A program made the position numbers and the translations under genes. The notes below the pieces were generated by a model, which saw only the letters and a list, made by a program, of their open reading frames with translations, was not told the origin of the DNA and did no database searches. From positions 252 to 64,251 of the forward strand of contig NZ_WJBI01000014.1 of assembly GCF_020804225.1 (NCBI RefSeq): 64,000 nt of DNA, written 5' to 3'. Source of the DNA: Methanosarcina sp. DH2. GTDB lineage: Archaea > Halobacteriota > Methanosarcinia > Methanosarcinales > Methanosarcinaceae. Below, piece by piece: positions 53,253 to 63,067 of this stretch. Each line of letters begins with the position of its first letter. The stretch's first letter is position 1.

Positions 53253-53452
53253 GATTACCCCCAAAGCTCTGTTAAAAGAGCACAATATATTATTGATTTT
53301 TCAATTCTAACTCCTGTTTAATCTCCAACTCCCTTTGTTCTAGATCCAATGATTGTAGCAGATTATCCTGTTAGGTGAAATGTGATCTACTCGGTATTAG
53401 AATAACTTGAGCTAATCGGATTAAAAATAAATTTCATCTCCCGTCACAGTAT

Positions 53453-54058
53453 TTACTGGCGAGAGAATCTGAAAAATACAAGCACAAGTGCCGAAATAGC
53501 TGTTATTAAACTGAAAGCTGGCGTGGCTGTGGATGTGGAAGAAGGTTCAGTTTCTGAAACGGGATGGTTTTCAGAAGTGGGGATTTCGCCTTTATAGTAT
53601 TCGTTTGAGATGGTACAGTAGGCGACCGTGAAACCACTATTCAGAATCGGCTCTGGGTTTCCTTTTTCGAGGAAAGAATAATGGAAGTTGATAGGAAGCG
53701 AGCCACCTGCCCATCCTTCAGTTGGTTTAACAGTCCATTCAAAAATATGAGATTCGTTTGGTTTTAAATTAACACTAGAATATCTACCCATTTGGGAAGG
53801 ACCCTCAATCACTTCAAAATCGCCACTTCCGATCTCTGATATTTGTCCAGACACCTTATATTCTTGATAGACTGTAATGTTTACTTTTATGTTAAAAGGC
53901 TCCCCGACCTTTAATATAGGTGTTGCAACCATTTCGCCTGGCAAAATTTGATCGTTAAAGTATACGTCCATTTTTCCATACTCACTTAGTGCAGTGGCAT
54001 TACTTTGAAAGAATATAAAACTGAGAATTATTCCAAAAGCTATGTTTCTTAGTCTCAT
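53453..54058 (-). CDS. Small exported protein of the Methanosarcina array (sarcinarray/MAST-like) with TPAF C-terminal anchor
   Basis: The 201-residue protein has a signal peptide (AFGIILSFIFFQSNATA), a beta-rich body (MDVYFNDQILPGEMVATPIL, SHIFEWTVKPTEGWAGGSLP, ILNSGFTVAYCTISNEYYKG), a serine/threonine-rich linker and a C-terminal T-P-A-F motif, hydrophobic helix and basic end. From memory it resembles the sarcinarray/MAST family of Methanosarcina; I could not check that. The C-terminus resembles sorting signals of the archaeosortase kind. It starts two bases after the 1381-residue gene's stop, so the two are likely translated together. Confidence 0.75.
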   Translation of the reverse strand: MRLRNIAFGIILSFIFFQSNATALSEYGKMDVYFNDQILPGEMVATPILKVGEPFNIKVNITVYQEYKVSGQISEIGSGDFEVIEGPSQMGRYSSVNLKPNESHIFEWTVKPTEGWAGGSLPINFHYSFLEKGNPEPILNSGFTVAYCTISNEYYKGEIPTSENHPVSETEPSSTSTATPAFSLITAISALVLVFFRFSRQ

Positions 54059-54060
54059 TA

Positions 54061-57000
54061 TTATTCTCCGTACTTTATCGTCAGGTTTTCATATCCAACT
54101 GATTGCTCAGATATACCACCTTCTTTATCCCCAACCCCTTTTACACCAGGGCCAACAACTGTAGCAGCATATCCTGAAAATTTGAACTTAATTGGAGTAT
54201 TGGTTCCTAATTTCAGATTATATCCTTGTTCATCAGTTTTTATCGGATCATAAATTTCGGAGTATTTTCTCACATACATCTGCCCTTTGTGACCAAAATA
54301 AGGTTTAGGAATCACTTCATTATCATTATCGTTAATAGTAAACATTTCGTACTCTCCCTTCACCTCATATGTCCAAACATTAACCGTAAAAATCCAATGC
54401 GGAGGTAATACAGGTAACCCGCACGGAACAGCTGCCATCGTCCTATCAAGCCTTTTTGTGACCTTATCTGCCACCTCCCCCGAATACCTATCAACGGTCT
54501 CGTCTGCCAGATTTTTCAGCTCACCATCAATAATCCCAAAAAAAATATCAAGAGCCTCCCCCTTACTTGCTGTGACTGCACAGATCCCATTTGCAACACC
54601 CATTCTGACGTCTGTGTCAACTCTGTTCAAAGTGGCTTCAAGTTCATCGGGCCCAACCGAAGGGTTTGAATTCCGAATTTCTGTTTTCACGATGACGGCA
54701 AGTTCGGTTGCGAGCTGGTCTGTAGTAGATTTTTCAATTAATTCTTCATCGGAGAGGCTGTTAAGATAACCAGCTGTAACTGCACGGACACGGTCTTTTT
54801 TGATCCAGCCGGAAATAACAGGGTTTGAACTTACTTCACCGGCTACCTTGTCAGTGATCTGAAGTCTCATTTCCCGTGCATAGACCAGTTTCAGGTTGTG
54901 GACTTCCGTATTAAGGCGGGCTGTGTCTAAAGAAACTCCCTGTTCGCTGAGGTTCTGCTCCAGCAGGTTAACTTCTGTGTTCAGGGTGGAAATGCTCTGG
55001 CTGATCTGCTTGGAGGTTTCGGTCTTTACGTATTCACCGCTTGAGGAGATGGCGTCTGCAATTTCTTCGGAAATGTTGGTTGTGAAAATGCAGGTGTTCC
55101 GGACACCGAGGGGGTAGATTGTTTTCCCTCCCATAGAGTCACCCCATTCGTATTCTCCCCTGAGGTCGAAGTCCGGGTCGTGATAGAGATAGTTCGGCTT
55201 CTGGTCAACTATGAGGGTCAGGTTTTCAGTCCAGTTGTATTTGCTTTCGGGCTGGCCTGTTACTGTCATTGTGGAGATAATGCCCATATCCTTTCCAAGA
55301 GCAGAGGCGGCCCTATCTATTGCAGGGTTGTCGAAAAGGGTCATGGGACCTGAGGTTACACTATCAAACGCACCGGTACTGAGGCCTTTTTTCTCAAGGG
55401 CTTTGAGGATGTAGGAGTTAAGGTTGGTATCCAGTTTTTTGTTTTTTTGTTCGATGTCTTTAAGCAGCCTGTTATAGGCTTCGTTTCTTGCAATGTATCG
55501 GGCAGAATCGCTTGAACTGTACATCTTCCCGGCATGGGTGAGGTGTTGCTTTTTGTTTACATAGGCTTCCCGGCTTGCTTTGAGGTCAAGAATGAGTTTT
55601 TCGGCAGTTTTCACCTGAAGGTCTGTAGGGTCTTGGCCAGGGGATTCAAGGAGAGAGTAGTTGAAAGTGGGGTTGTCCTTTTCAACAGCATCAAGCATTG
55701 CCAGCACTTCTTCGGCCATCACCCTGTGCAGCCAGGGTGGGATATCACAGTTGACAGCACGCTGTGCAAGATACTTCCTGTCAGGGTAAGCCCAGAAAGC
55801 GCTTTGGATTGTTCTGAGGTCCACATAAGCAGTTCTATATTTGTCTGCAGCGTCGGAACAACAGGGATCAAACCTTTCTGCACCGGCTGTGTACAGGGTT
55901 GTTTCCCTGTATTCCCTTTCTATAGGATCGGTATAGGTAGATATGCCCTTGTAGCTGCCTGTCGGAGGACGCTGGTGATAAATTATTGTAAGGTTTTCGG
56001 ATTCGGTTTCTGTGTGGAAAAGGGATTCGGAATCGGTCTTGCTTATAGTTTCTGAATCAGAGCCGCTGGATGAGGCATAATTTGCTTCTATGGATGTGGT
56101 GCCGTCCGCGTGATGGTTGACCGTGTGCCAGACGTATGTGTATGTATAATCATAATTAATTCTCCACGTTGTCCTGATTCTATAATAGATATCATAGCGG
56201 ACGCCCCAATCAAAAATGTGGTTTTCTCTGCTGAGATAGCCGTCACCTGTTCTGTTTTCGGCAACAAGCAGGTCATTAGCTCTGTACTCGTAGTGAGGTT
56301 CAACTCTTACGTCAGCTACCTCTACGGACCTCAAGCTAACAGAGGCATCTATAATCTGCCAGCTTTTTAGCTTCCCTCTTGGAGGATCGATTTCAGGATC
56401 CAGAGTCTCCGAATAGAAATTTGTAACAGAGTTACTCCAGGGATAAGAGGGCACACGTGACCCTGCATGTGTACCTGATGCAAGATAATCAGAATCCCAG
56501 CTGACAGTGTACCCGCTGTATGAAACCGAATCCCGGTCAAAATCCGCTGTGATTGTTGAAGCCAGAGGGCCAGGGGAATTAAAGCCGTCCCTTATAATCT
56601 GTCCCTGGACAGGAGCAGTGTAGACACTGTTTGTAACCGTGTGGATAAGGTCAGGATTTTCCTTTGCCCACACATGGTCATTGAAGACCCAGCCGTCAAG
56701 GACTCCTTCTGTGTAGTCTGAAGCTGAGACATTTATTTCCGCATACTCGGAAAGCTCGTCGTAGGAAGTGTTTGATTCCACAAGGGATTTCTCTATACCT
56801 TTTTCCACTTCCAGGGAAAAGGATTTGTTCTGTGCAAGGGAAGAATAAGTAGTCGTGAGATTCACTCTCTCATCCATTTCATAATCATAGGGAATCACAG
56901 AGACGTTCGAAGTGGTTGAGTTCAGCAGGTTCGGGCTGGTCTTTGCACTGCTGGAAGCGCGGACATCTTCATACAGAACCTTTCCATTATAGTAAGTGGT

Positions 57001-58206
57001 GTATGTAAGAGCCAGAGGGTCAACCGAGTCAAAGATTTTTTTCTGAGTGTAAAGTGTGGCTCCATTGACAGAACTTGCAAGGGCAGGATTTGTCAGAATG
57101 TTCAAAGGGCCGTTTGCATAATGTTGCCAGGGGCCGTAAATAAAAGTCCTCAGGTTTGTTGCCCCGAGCACGATATTGGAAGTTGAGTCCAGGCCTGAAG
57201 ATGTTCCGAGTGCGGTTTCATATTCCCTGACAAGCTCTTCGAGCAGGGGTTCCCTTGAGGTGATAAGGGTGGAGAGGTTCATGCTCATATTGAACGTTTC
57301 TCCGGATTCAAGGTCTATAAGGGTATAGTTCAAAACAGGAATTTCAAAGATATAGTAAATCGTATAGCTTTTGTCCGCAGGGGAAATCTCCCGCTGAAGG
57401 GTCCCTTCAACTTTTCTTACCTTTATTTGCTCGGGTTCTATATCAGGTTCCACATTAATGGCATATTCCCTGAAGGTATGGCTGTTGCCCTGGTAGTTTG
57501 CCGAAAGCAGCCTGTTGAAAGATTCTGCCGTGATATCCTTTATAGGACTTGCTTCAATCTGGAACCAGTCCGAGGCTTTGAGTTCGTCTCCATAATAGAG
57601 TTCAATGGATGCATATCCTGCTTCTCCAGTTTCCGGAACTTCCACATACTCATCAAAGGAAACTTTTTGAAGAAAACCGGTAGCTTTACCATAATTCACA
57701 CGTTTGAGTTGCTTCCCTGCAGAATCTTTTACGACCAGGACAACGTCCCTGTTTTTCCAGAGTGATTCGATTCTACCCCAGACATCGGAGGGCAGGTTTA
57801 AGGAGATTTGAAGGGTGTCTCCTTTCTCAAGGTTCTGGTTTTGTGGAACTGCCATAAAATTGTCTTCGGAGAACCTCTCAACAGGAGAGCCTTCGGGCAG
57901 AATAACAGGGTGTTCTCCCTGCCATTCCAGAGCTTCCATCCCGGCATAGTTAAGACAGCGGGAAAGATCATACACGGCGAGATTGATAGCCGTCTGCCTG
58001 GGATCGCTTTTCTCAGTAGTATAGATTGTTTCGGCAACTTCGCTGTCCATTTTCAGAAGGTAGACAGAAGTAAAGGTTGCAGCAAGGACAATGAAAATCC
58101 CTATCACAGCATAAGGAATATAGGCGCTGGTATCCTGGAAAAACCAGGAACATTTGAAAAAAGAGCGTTTAATAAATTGTTTCCCAGCTATACGCCTCAC
58201 CCGCAA
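54061..58206 (-). CDS. Very large exported protein with one N-terminal membrane anchor, unknown function
   Basis: The 1381 residues start with a basic stretch and one hydrophobic helix (YIPYAVIGIFIVLAATFTSV, about residues 31-50), reminiscent of pilin-like or TadE-type anchors; the cleavage site is not clear. The rest should lie outside. It has many aromatic and threonine-rich stretches, NxS/T sequons (for example NMSMNLS, NVSVSASD-like), beta-rich blocks near 90-330, and a helical region near 830-1270. Cysteines are few (FDPCCSD near 795). The end is again beta-rich (FKFSGYAATVVGPGVKGVG). I know no named family. The small array protein follows, coupled. Confidence 0.8.
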   Translation of the reverse strand: MRVRRIAGKQFIKRSFFKCSWFFQDTSAYIPYAVIGIFIVLAATFTSVYLLKMDSEVAETIYTTEKSDPRQTAINLAVYDLSRCLNYAGMEALEWQGEHPVILPEGSPVERFSEDNFMAVPQNQNLEKGDTLQISLNLPSDVWGRIESLWKNRDVVLVVKDSAGKQLKRVNYGKATGFLQKVSFDEYVEVPETGEAGYASIELYYGDELKASDWFQIEASPIKDITAESFNRLLSANYQGNSHTFREYAINVEPDIEPEQIKVRKVEGTLQREISPADKSYTIYYIFEIPVLNYTLIDLESGETFNMSMNLSTLITSREPLLEELVREYETALGTSSGLDSTSNIVLGATNLRTFIYGPWQHYANGPLNILTNPALASSVNGATLYTQKKIFDSVDPLALTYTTYYNGKVLYEDVRASSSAKTSPNLLNSTTSNVSVIPYDYEMDERVNLTTTYSSLAQNKSFSLEVEKGIEKSLVESNTSYDELSEYAEINVSASDYTEGVLDGWVFNDHVWAKENPDLIHTVTNSVYTAPVQGQIIRDGFNSPGPLASTITADFDRDSVSYSGYTVSWDSDYLASGTHAGSRVPSYPWSNSVTNFYSETLDPEIDPPRGKLKSWQIIDASVSLRSVEVADVRVEPHYEYRANDLLVAENRTGDGYLSRENHIFDWGVRYDIYYRIRTTWRINYDYTYTYVWHTVNHHADGTTSIEANYASSSGSDSETISKTDSESLFHTETESENLTIIYHQRPPTGSYKGISTYTDPIEREYRETTLYTAGAERFDPCCSDAADKYRTAYVDLRTIQSAFWAYPDRKYLAQRAVNCDIPPWLHRVMAEEVLAMLDAVEKDNPTFNYSLLESPGQDPTDLQVKTAEKLILDLKASREAYVNKKQHLTHAGKMYSSSDSARYIARNEAYNRLLKDIEQKNKKLDTNLNSYILKALEKKGLSTGAFDSVTSGPMTLFDNPAIDRAASALGKDMGIISTMTVTGQPESKYNWTENLTLIVDQKPNYLYHDPDFDLRGEYEWGDSMGGKTIYPLGVRNTCIFTTNISEEIADAISSSGEYVKTETSKQISQSISTLNTEVNLLEQNLSEQGVSLDTARLNTEVHNLKLVYAREMRLQITDKVAGEVSSNPVISGWIKKDRVRAVTAGYLNSLSDEELIEKSTTDQLATELAVIVKTEIRNSNPSVGPDELEATLNRVDTDVRMGVANGICAVTASKGEALDIFFGIIDGELKNLADETVDRYSGEVADKVTKRLDRTMAAVPCGLPVLPPHWIFTVNVWTYEVKGEYEMFTINDNDNEVIPKPYFGHKGQMYVRKYSEIYDPIKTDEQGYNLKLGTNTPIKFKFSGYAATVVGPGVKGVGDKEGGISEQSVGYENLTIKYGE

Positions 58207-58431
58207 AATAAATATTGTAAAGAATTGAAGAATTAGAGTAAAAAATATTAGATAGTTTTATGCATAAATAGTTTCCTTTATATTGGAAAAGCATATAAAT
58301 AAAAATAAAAGATAGATAAATAAAAATAAAAGGGAGATAAATGAAAAAAAAAGTAAAAAGCAAATCAAAAAAATTGAAAAAAATAATTTATTTTATTTGT
58401 TGATACTGTTATTTGCTGACACATTTCATCC
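58207..58431. other. Very AT-rich intergenic gap
   Basis: AAATAAAAATAAAAGATAGA-like repeats at 58295-58350 fill this gap between two minus-strand genes. A small frame here (58169-58363) overlaps the start of the large gene and is not credible. Confidence 0.5.
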
Positions 58432-59739
58432 TTAACTGATAATTTTCCCCAGGAAATAGCCGGGCTTCGCGCTCGTAATTTCCACTTTAGCATACTCACC
58501 GGGCCTGAGATTGGAGCCACTAATCACAACCGGGCGGTAGGAATCAGTACGTGTAAGAACATCCCCCATCTCCGTATATTTCGAGACAAAAACCCTGCCT
58601 TTCCAACCAATCATCTCGTGCTTGGACTCGATCTTTATCTGCTCACAGACTTTATGTAGAGTGTGGGAGCGCTGCACGGAAATCCTGGAATCGAGGTTCC
58701 GGAAAGAAAAGGCTTTAGTGTGCGGACGCGGGGAGTATCTGGAAATATTGATCTTTTCCGGGCGGTATTTTTTTACCCATTCTACAGTCTCTTCGAAATC
58801 CTCATCGGTTTCCTCACAGAAGCCAACAATTATGTCGGTAAAAAGGGAGAGGTCTTCGAAGCGAGAACGGAATTTCATAATGATTTTATCCACAGCGTCC
58901 ATTTTATGCAGGCGGTTCATTTTTTTCAGTACAGAGTGAGAGGCAGACTGAATCGGAAGATGGAGGAGCTTGAAAACTTTATCGGAGTCGAAGGAATCTA
59001 CCAGATCGTCCAGGATAGGAAGAACGGAAAATGGGTTCATCATGCCGACCCTTACCTTGAAATCACCGGGAATTCCCGAAATCATGCGCAGGAGCTCAGG
59101 GAGTTTGACGCCTGTATCCATACCGTACTGGCTGTCGTCCTGTGAGGTGAGCCAGATCTCCCGGCAGCCGTCTGCAACTGCGGAGCGAATATCCTCTACG
59201 ATTTCTTCAGGCGGGAAAGAGCGAAGCTTACCCCTTGCATACTTTACTATACAGTAGGAGCAGGCGAAGTTGCAACCCTGGGAGATCTGGCAGATATGAA
59301 TAATGGGGTTGGAGCGCTCACGCGGGACATTAAGAAAACCCATGGGCTCGGAAGTCCGCAATTCCAGGTGCTCTCCTCCGGAAATCCCTGACTTTTCCCT
59401 CTTTTCGATAGAGGAGAGAAGATCGCCCAGACGAGAAATTGCATTTACCCCAAGAATATGGGCTTCAGGGTTTGCATGCAGGATATCTTCAAGCTGGACT
59501 TCGGGCATGCAGCCGGAAACAATTACCTGGATGCCCTTCTCGCCCATAATGCGGATCTTATAGAGGATTTTTTGTTCTGTTGTATACTTGACCGTGCAGG
59601 AGTTGCATATATAAATCTCTGCCTGACTGACAGCGCCAGGGCTCAATAATTCGTGCCCGAGCCTTTCCACACTTGCCTTCATGATCTCTGCTGATGCCTG
59701 GCTTGCAGAACAACCAAAACTCTCAAGATAGACTTTCAT
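58432..59739 (-). CDS. tRNA t6A37 methylthiotransferase (e-MtaB / CDKAL1 type)
   Basis: The 435-residue radical SAM enzyme adds a methylthio group to t6A37 in tRNAs reading ANN codons. The N-terminal UPF0004 domain has LESFGCSASQASAEIMKASV and ICNSCTVKYTTEQKILYKI, with Cys ligands of the second cluster. The radical SAM site is SQGCNFACSYCIVKYARGKL (CxxxCxxC). A TRAM domain closes it (GWKGRVFVSKYTEMGDVLTR, GEYAKVEITSAKPGYFLGKI). Length fits the archaeal/eukaryotic subgroup. It stands alone on the minus strand. Confidence 0.93.
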   Translation of the reverse strand: MKVYLESFGCSASQASAEIMKASVERLGHELLSPGAVSQAEIYICNSCTVKYTTEQKILYKIRIMGEKGIQVIVSGCMPEVQLEDILHANPEAHILGVNAISRLGDLLSSIEKREKSGISGGEHLELRTSEPMGFLNVPRERSNPIIHICQISQGCNFACSYCIVKYARGKLRSFPPEEIVEDIRSAVADGCREIWLTSQDDSQYGMDTGVKLPELLRMISGIPGDFKVRVGMMNPFSVLPILDDLVDSFDSDKVFKLLHLPIQSASHSVLKKMNRLHKMDAVDKIIMKFRSRFEDLSLFTDIIVGFCEETDEDFEETVEWVKKYRPEKINISRYSPRPHTKAFSFRNLDSRISVQRSHTLHKVCEQIKIESKHEMIGWKGRVFVSKYTEMGDVLTRTDSYRPVVISGSNLRPGEYAKVEITSAKPGYFLGKIIS

Positions 59740-59754
59740 ACTCTGCCTTCACAA

Positions 59755-59945
59755 TTTGATTTGACACTTTGACGTGACATTTTTTAATTTTATTTTTTGA
59801 TTTTATTTTTTAATTTTATTTTTTGATCTGACATTTTTGATTTGGTTTTTTGATCTGACATTTTGATTTGACATTTTGACTTCGTACTGTGACTTGATAT
59901 TTTGACTTGACACTTCGAATTAATACTTCGGCTCAAAATTTTGCA
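59755..59945. repeat. T-rich imperfect repeats (TTTGATTTGACA type)
   Basis: Variants of TTTTTTGATCTGACA, TTTGATTTGACA and TTTTAATTTTATTT recur from 59755 to about 59945. They lie upstream of the e-MtaB gene on its promoter side. Period is irregular. Confidence 0.75.
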
Positions 59946-59997
59946 GTTTGCCCTGATATTTATAACGATGTCCATAATCCATATTCACTGATTATAC

Positions 59998-60035
59998 CAG
60001 AAGATACCTGAGAAGATACCTGAGAAGATACCTGA
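59998..60035. repeat. 13-bp tandem repeat, three units
   Basis: AGAAGATACCTG with one joining base is repeated three times behind the glpX gene, just before its 3' end. Confidence 0.85.
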
Positions 60036-60090
60036 TCCACACCGGTCCGTGTTTCAAAAAGTAGTGGAAATAAAAAGATGAAAAAAGGAT

Positions 60091-61179
60091 TTACAGGTAG
60101 AGTGGAGTCTCCCGCTTATCCTTGATATAAATACTGTCTGTGAACCTGACAGCTCCAGATGCACCCATGGAGACTGTGTGTACTCTGGCATCTCCGCCAC
60201 CAAAGAGGTTGGCTTCACGCAGGAAGTGACCCGGAGTTACGGCTGTTGCGGAAAAAATTACATCTTTTCCTGGAACAAGTCTATCGGTATCAAGGATGTC
60301 ATTAAGATTCTCAAGGGTGATTCCCATCTTTTCGAGCCTGGGCATTTTTTCTTCGATTTCTTCCTCAATTTTGTCTTTCGTCTTTCCGTTTGCAACGGTT
60401 GGCAGGACAAGCCTTGCAAGGATTTTTCCACCCAGGATCTTGATTGCAGCGGCTGTCAGGACAGCCTCTCCCGAACCACCTGCTCCCATAACCATATGGA
60501 TCCCTGAGCCACGGACAGCAGTTGCAACGCCAGGCATAAGGTCTCCGTCGGTAACCAGCCTTACGCGGGCTCCAGCTTCCCGGATTTCGGTTATTTTTTG
60601 GACGTGTCTGGGACGGTCAAGAATCACTACCACAAGTTCTTCAACGCTCCTTCCGAGCGCTTTTGCAACAATTTGAAGGTTGTACCTGACAGGGGCATCC
60701 AGATCGATCCTTTCATCAGGATGGTCCATTTCATAACGAACAACATCCGGACCGACAACTATCTTGTCCATATAGATATCCGGACCGTGGAAGATCCCTC
60801 CCCTTTCAGCCATAGCCATGACTGCAACCGAACCCGGGCAGCCGTCTGCTGTAAGGTTTGTGCCTTCCAGAGGATCAACTGCAATATCAACTTCAAGGTT
60901 ACCTTTCCCTGTCCCGACCTCTTCTCCGATATAAAGCATAGGGGCTTCGTCCCTCTCTCCTTCCCCTATCTTAATTATGCCTTTCATGTCAAGCTTGTTC
61001 AACATCCTTCGCATGGAGGCAACTGCTACCTGGTCGGCAAAGTGCTTGTCCCCGCGTCCCATCTGATAGGCTGCGGCAATTGCAGCAGCTTCGGTTACAT
61101 GAATGAGCCTTGGCAGCAAGTTGTATTCAATAGGCCCGGCACACTCGAACATCTCTTCTACAGTCTTTGGATGAGGCAT
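60091..61179 (-). CDS. glpX: Fructose-1,6-bisphosphatase class II (GlpX)
   Basis: The 362-residue enzyme removes the 1-phosphate of fructose 1,6-bisphosphate in gluconeogenesis. Marks are KIGEGERDEAPMLYIGEEVG, the metal and substrate motif VDPLEGTNL, GPDIYMDKIVVGPDV and VMGAGGSGEAVLTAAAIKIL. Length fits the class II type common in bacteria. Many archaea use the bifunctional aldolase/phosphatase instead, so the gene may add to or replace it here. It stands alone on the minus strand, divergent from the amidotransferase. Confidence 0.93.
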   Translation of the reverse strand: MPHPKTVEEMFECAGPIEYNLLPRLIHVTEAAAIAAAYQMGRGDKHFADQVAVASMRRMLNKLDMKGIIKIGEGERDEAPMLYIGEEVGTGKGNLEVDIAVDPLEGTNLTADGCPGSVAVMAMAERGGIFHGPDIYMDKIVVGPDVVRYEMDHPDERIDLDAPVRYNLQIVAKALGRSVEELVVVILDRPRHVQKITEIREAGARVRLVTDGDLMPGVATAVRGSGIHMVMGAGGSGEAVLTAAAIKILGGKILARLVLPTVANGKTKDKIEEEIEEKMPRLEKMGITLENLNDILDTDRLVPGKDVIFSATAVTPGHFLREANLFGGGDARVHTVSMGASGAVRFTDSIYIKDKRETPLYL

Positions 61180-61460
61180 GATAATCGACTCTTATTTCCT
61201 GCTTCCTGATAAAATCCTGAAATAAAAATCCTTTTCTAACTATTCCCTTTGTCTGTTTATGTGATCTGTTGGCACAATACTATATTAAGGAATCTATTAG
61301 CAAGGTCCAAAGACAGATATTTATTTCATGAAATATCTATCGAAGAAAACCCTATAAAAATATCAATAAGACAGTATAAGGTTGACCCGAATCAATTATA
61401 AATACGGAAATATTAAACACGAAAACTTTTTATTACACTCACAACTGAAGTGAAAAAACC

Positions 61461-62183
61461 ATGAAAGTCCACTGCCTCCAGCACCTTAAAAATGAGACCC
61501 TTGGAAATATAGGGACCTGGGTGTCCCTGAGAGGGCACAGCCTGACAAAAACCCTGCTTTATGAAAAACCTGTCTTTCCTGAGCCTGAAGACTTTGATTT
61601 GCTCCTGATAATGGGCGGTACAATGAGTGTTTATCAGGAAAAGGAGTTCCCATGGCTCAAGCCTGAAAAAGAGTTTGTAAAAAAGGTAATAGATACAGGC
61701 AAACCTGTGCTTGGAAGCTGTTTTGGAGCACAGATGATTGCAGAGGTTCTCGGAGGAAAAGTTACCAGAAGTAGGTTCAAGGAAATAGGCTGGCACAGGG
61801 TGAAATTTTTACCAGGAAAAGACACGAACAATGAGGAAGGGATAAGCTCAGAGTTCCCTCCAGGCTTATTTCCCGAATTTACTGCTTTCATGTGGCACGG
61901 AGAAACTTTTGAAACTCCCGCAGGCGCAGTAAGACTTTTCGAAAGCGAAGCCTGCCTGAATCAGGGTTTTATTTATAGAGGAAACATTCTCGGGCTGCAG
62001 TTTCACCCTGAAGCTGACAGGCAGTGGATAGGGAACCTTATAGAGGATTCGGGGCACGAGCTTGTTGAAGGAAAATTCATCCAGTCTAAAGAGGAAATAC
62101 TCAGGCATGAACATTTTCTTGGAGGCTCCCGAAATATTGCTTTTTCCCTGATGGACTGGTTTGAGAAAAAGTGTGAAAATTGA
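61461..62183 (+). CDS. Class I glutamine amidotransferase-like protein
   Basis: The 240-residue protein is a GMP-synthase-like class I amidotransferase domain alone. The nucleophile elbow is GSCFGAQMIAEVLGG (Cys near 94) and the His-Glu pair is in LQFHPEADRQWIGNL. MGGTMSVYQEKEFPWLKPEK is another family mark. It would release ammonia from glutamine for an unknown partner, or act on gamma-glutamyl compounds. It has no synthase neighbour in the window. Confidence 0.9.
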   Translation: MKVHCLQHLKNETLGNIGTWVSLRGHSLTKTLLYEKPVFPEPEDFDLLLIMGGTMSVYQEKEFPWLKPEKEFVKKVIDTGKPVLGSCFGAQMIAEVLGGKVTRSRFKEIGWHRVKFLPGKDTNNEEGISSEFPPGLFPEFTAFMWHGETFETPAGAVRLFESEACLNQGFIYRGNILGLQFHPEADRQWIGNLIEDSGHELVEGKFIQSKEEILRHEHFLGGSRNIAFSLMDWFEKKCEN

Positions 62184-62313
62184 GGTAGAGGCGAAAAGGT
62201 CATAATATGAAATAGGAGCTTAAAAAGATAATCCTGTGTTTAAAAATCAGGTAAGCCTGGGCATTAATTTAAATCCAGGCATTAATTTAAGTTCTGTTCA
62301 AGTTAATTTCTGC

Positions 62314-62844
62314 TTATTTTAAGAAGTCTGCGAGAGCTACTCTTTCGATCACGAGTTCCGGGATATGTTCTTCTCCTGAGGCTTCTATTTCTGCATCTGT
62401 AATTTTGAAGAGAGAAAGGATCCCTTTCCTTTTCGCACTGGAATAAGCAAGCAGTTCAGAACACGGTTTTTCTTCGATAAGATTCTGAAGTTCGGAGAAA
62501 GCAGGAAGCAAATTATCCATTTTTCCAAGCAGCACGAAAACCGCATTATTTTCTCCTTCATGCAGGCCTATAGAAAAACTCCTTTCAATCTGCCTCTCTC
62601 CGGCTGCATAACGCATGATCTCGATGCCCGGGTCTTTTGCAACGTTCCTACCTGCTGCGACAGCTCTGAGAGCCTTCCCTACTGCAAAATGAAGGTGTCT
62701 TTCGCCCGCGACAAGGTCGGCATTCAGACCCTGGATTGTTACTCTGTTTTCGGAAGCTGTTGTATTTATTGTCTTTAGAAAACCGGGAAGGTTCGGGATT
62801 CCCACCGCTCCGCAAATAACCTGGATTTCCCTTTGCATTTCCAT
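62314..62844 (-). CDS. KEOPS complex subunit Cgi121
   Basis: The 176-residue protein matches archaeal Cgi121, which binds Bud32 and the tRNA 3' end within KEOPS, the complex that makes t6A37. Family marks are RHLHFAVGKALRAVAAGRNV, GIEIMRYAAGERQIERSFSI, and the C-terminal hydrophobic strand HIPELVIERVALADF. A second Met two codons in is also a possible start. The t6A methylthiotransferase sits 2.5 kb away, a pathway link though not an operon. Confidence 0.9.
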   Translation of the reverse strand: MEMQREIQVICGAVGIPNLPGFLKTINTTASENRVTIQGLNADLVAGERHLHFAVGKALRAVAAGRNVAKDPGIEIMRYAAGERQIERSFSIGLHEGENNAVFVLLGKMDNLLPAFSELQNLIEEKPCSELLAYSSAKRKGILSLFKITDAEIEASGEEHIPELVIERVALADFLK

Positions 62845-62979
62845 ACTCCTGCCATATCCCGGACTCTACAATAAGGGTTTCGGTTGAGGAAAATGTGTGA
62901 TAAAGCAAGCAGGCAATCTGGACCTGATATAAAGGTTTTTATTCTTCCAATGTATAAACTTAATGACTAATAAAATTAA

Positions 62980-63010
62980 TGGAGTAGTTATATATATATT
63001 ATAAAAGTCC
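62980..63010 (+). promoter_or_regulatory. TATA-like promoter of the MEDS-PAS gene
   Basis: GTTATATATATATTATAAAAG lies about 65-85 bases before the GTG start and is the strongest TATA-like element in this gap. Confidence 0.45.
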
Positions 63011-63067
63011 CTAATATATTTTGCACTTAAACAGTTCGGAGAGCTAAGTCCATATGTCTCCGGGAAG

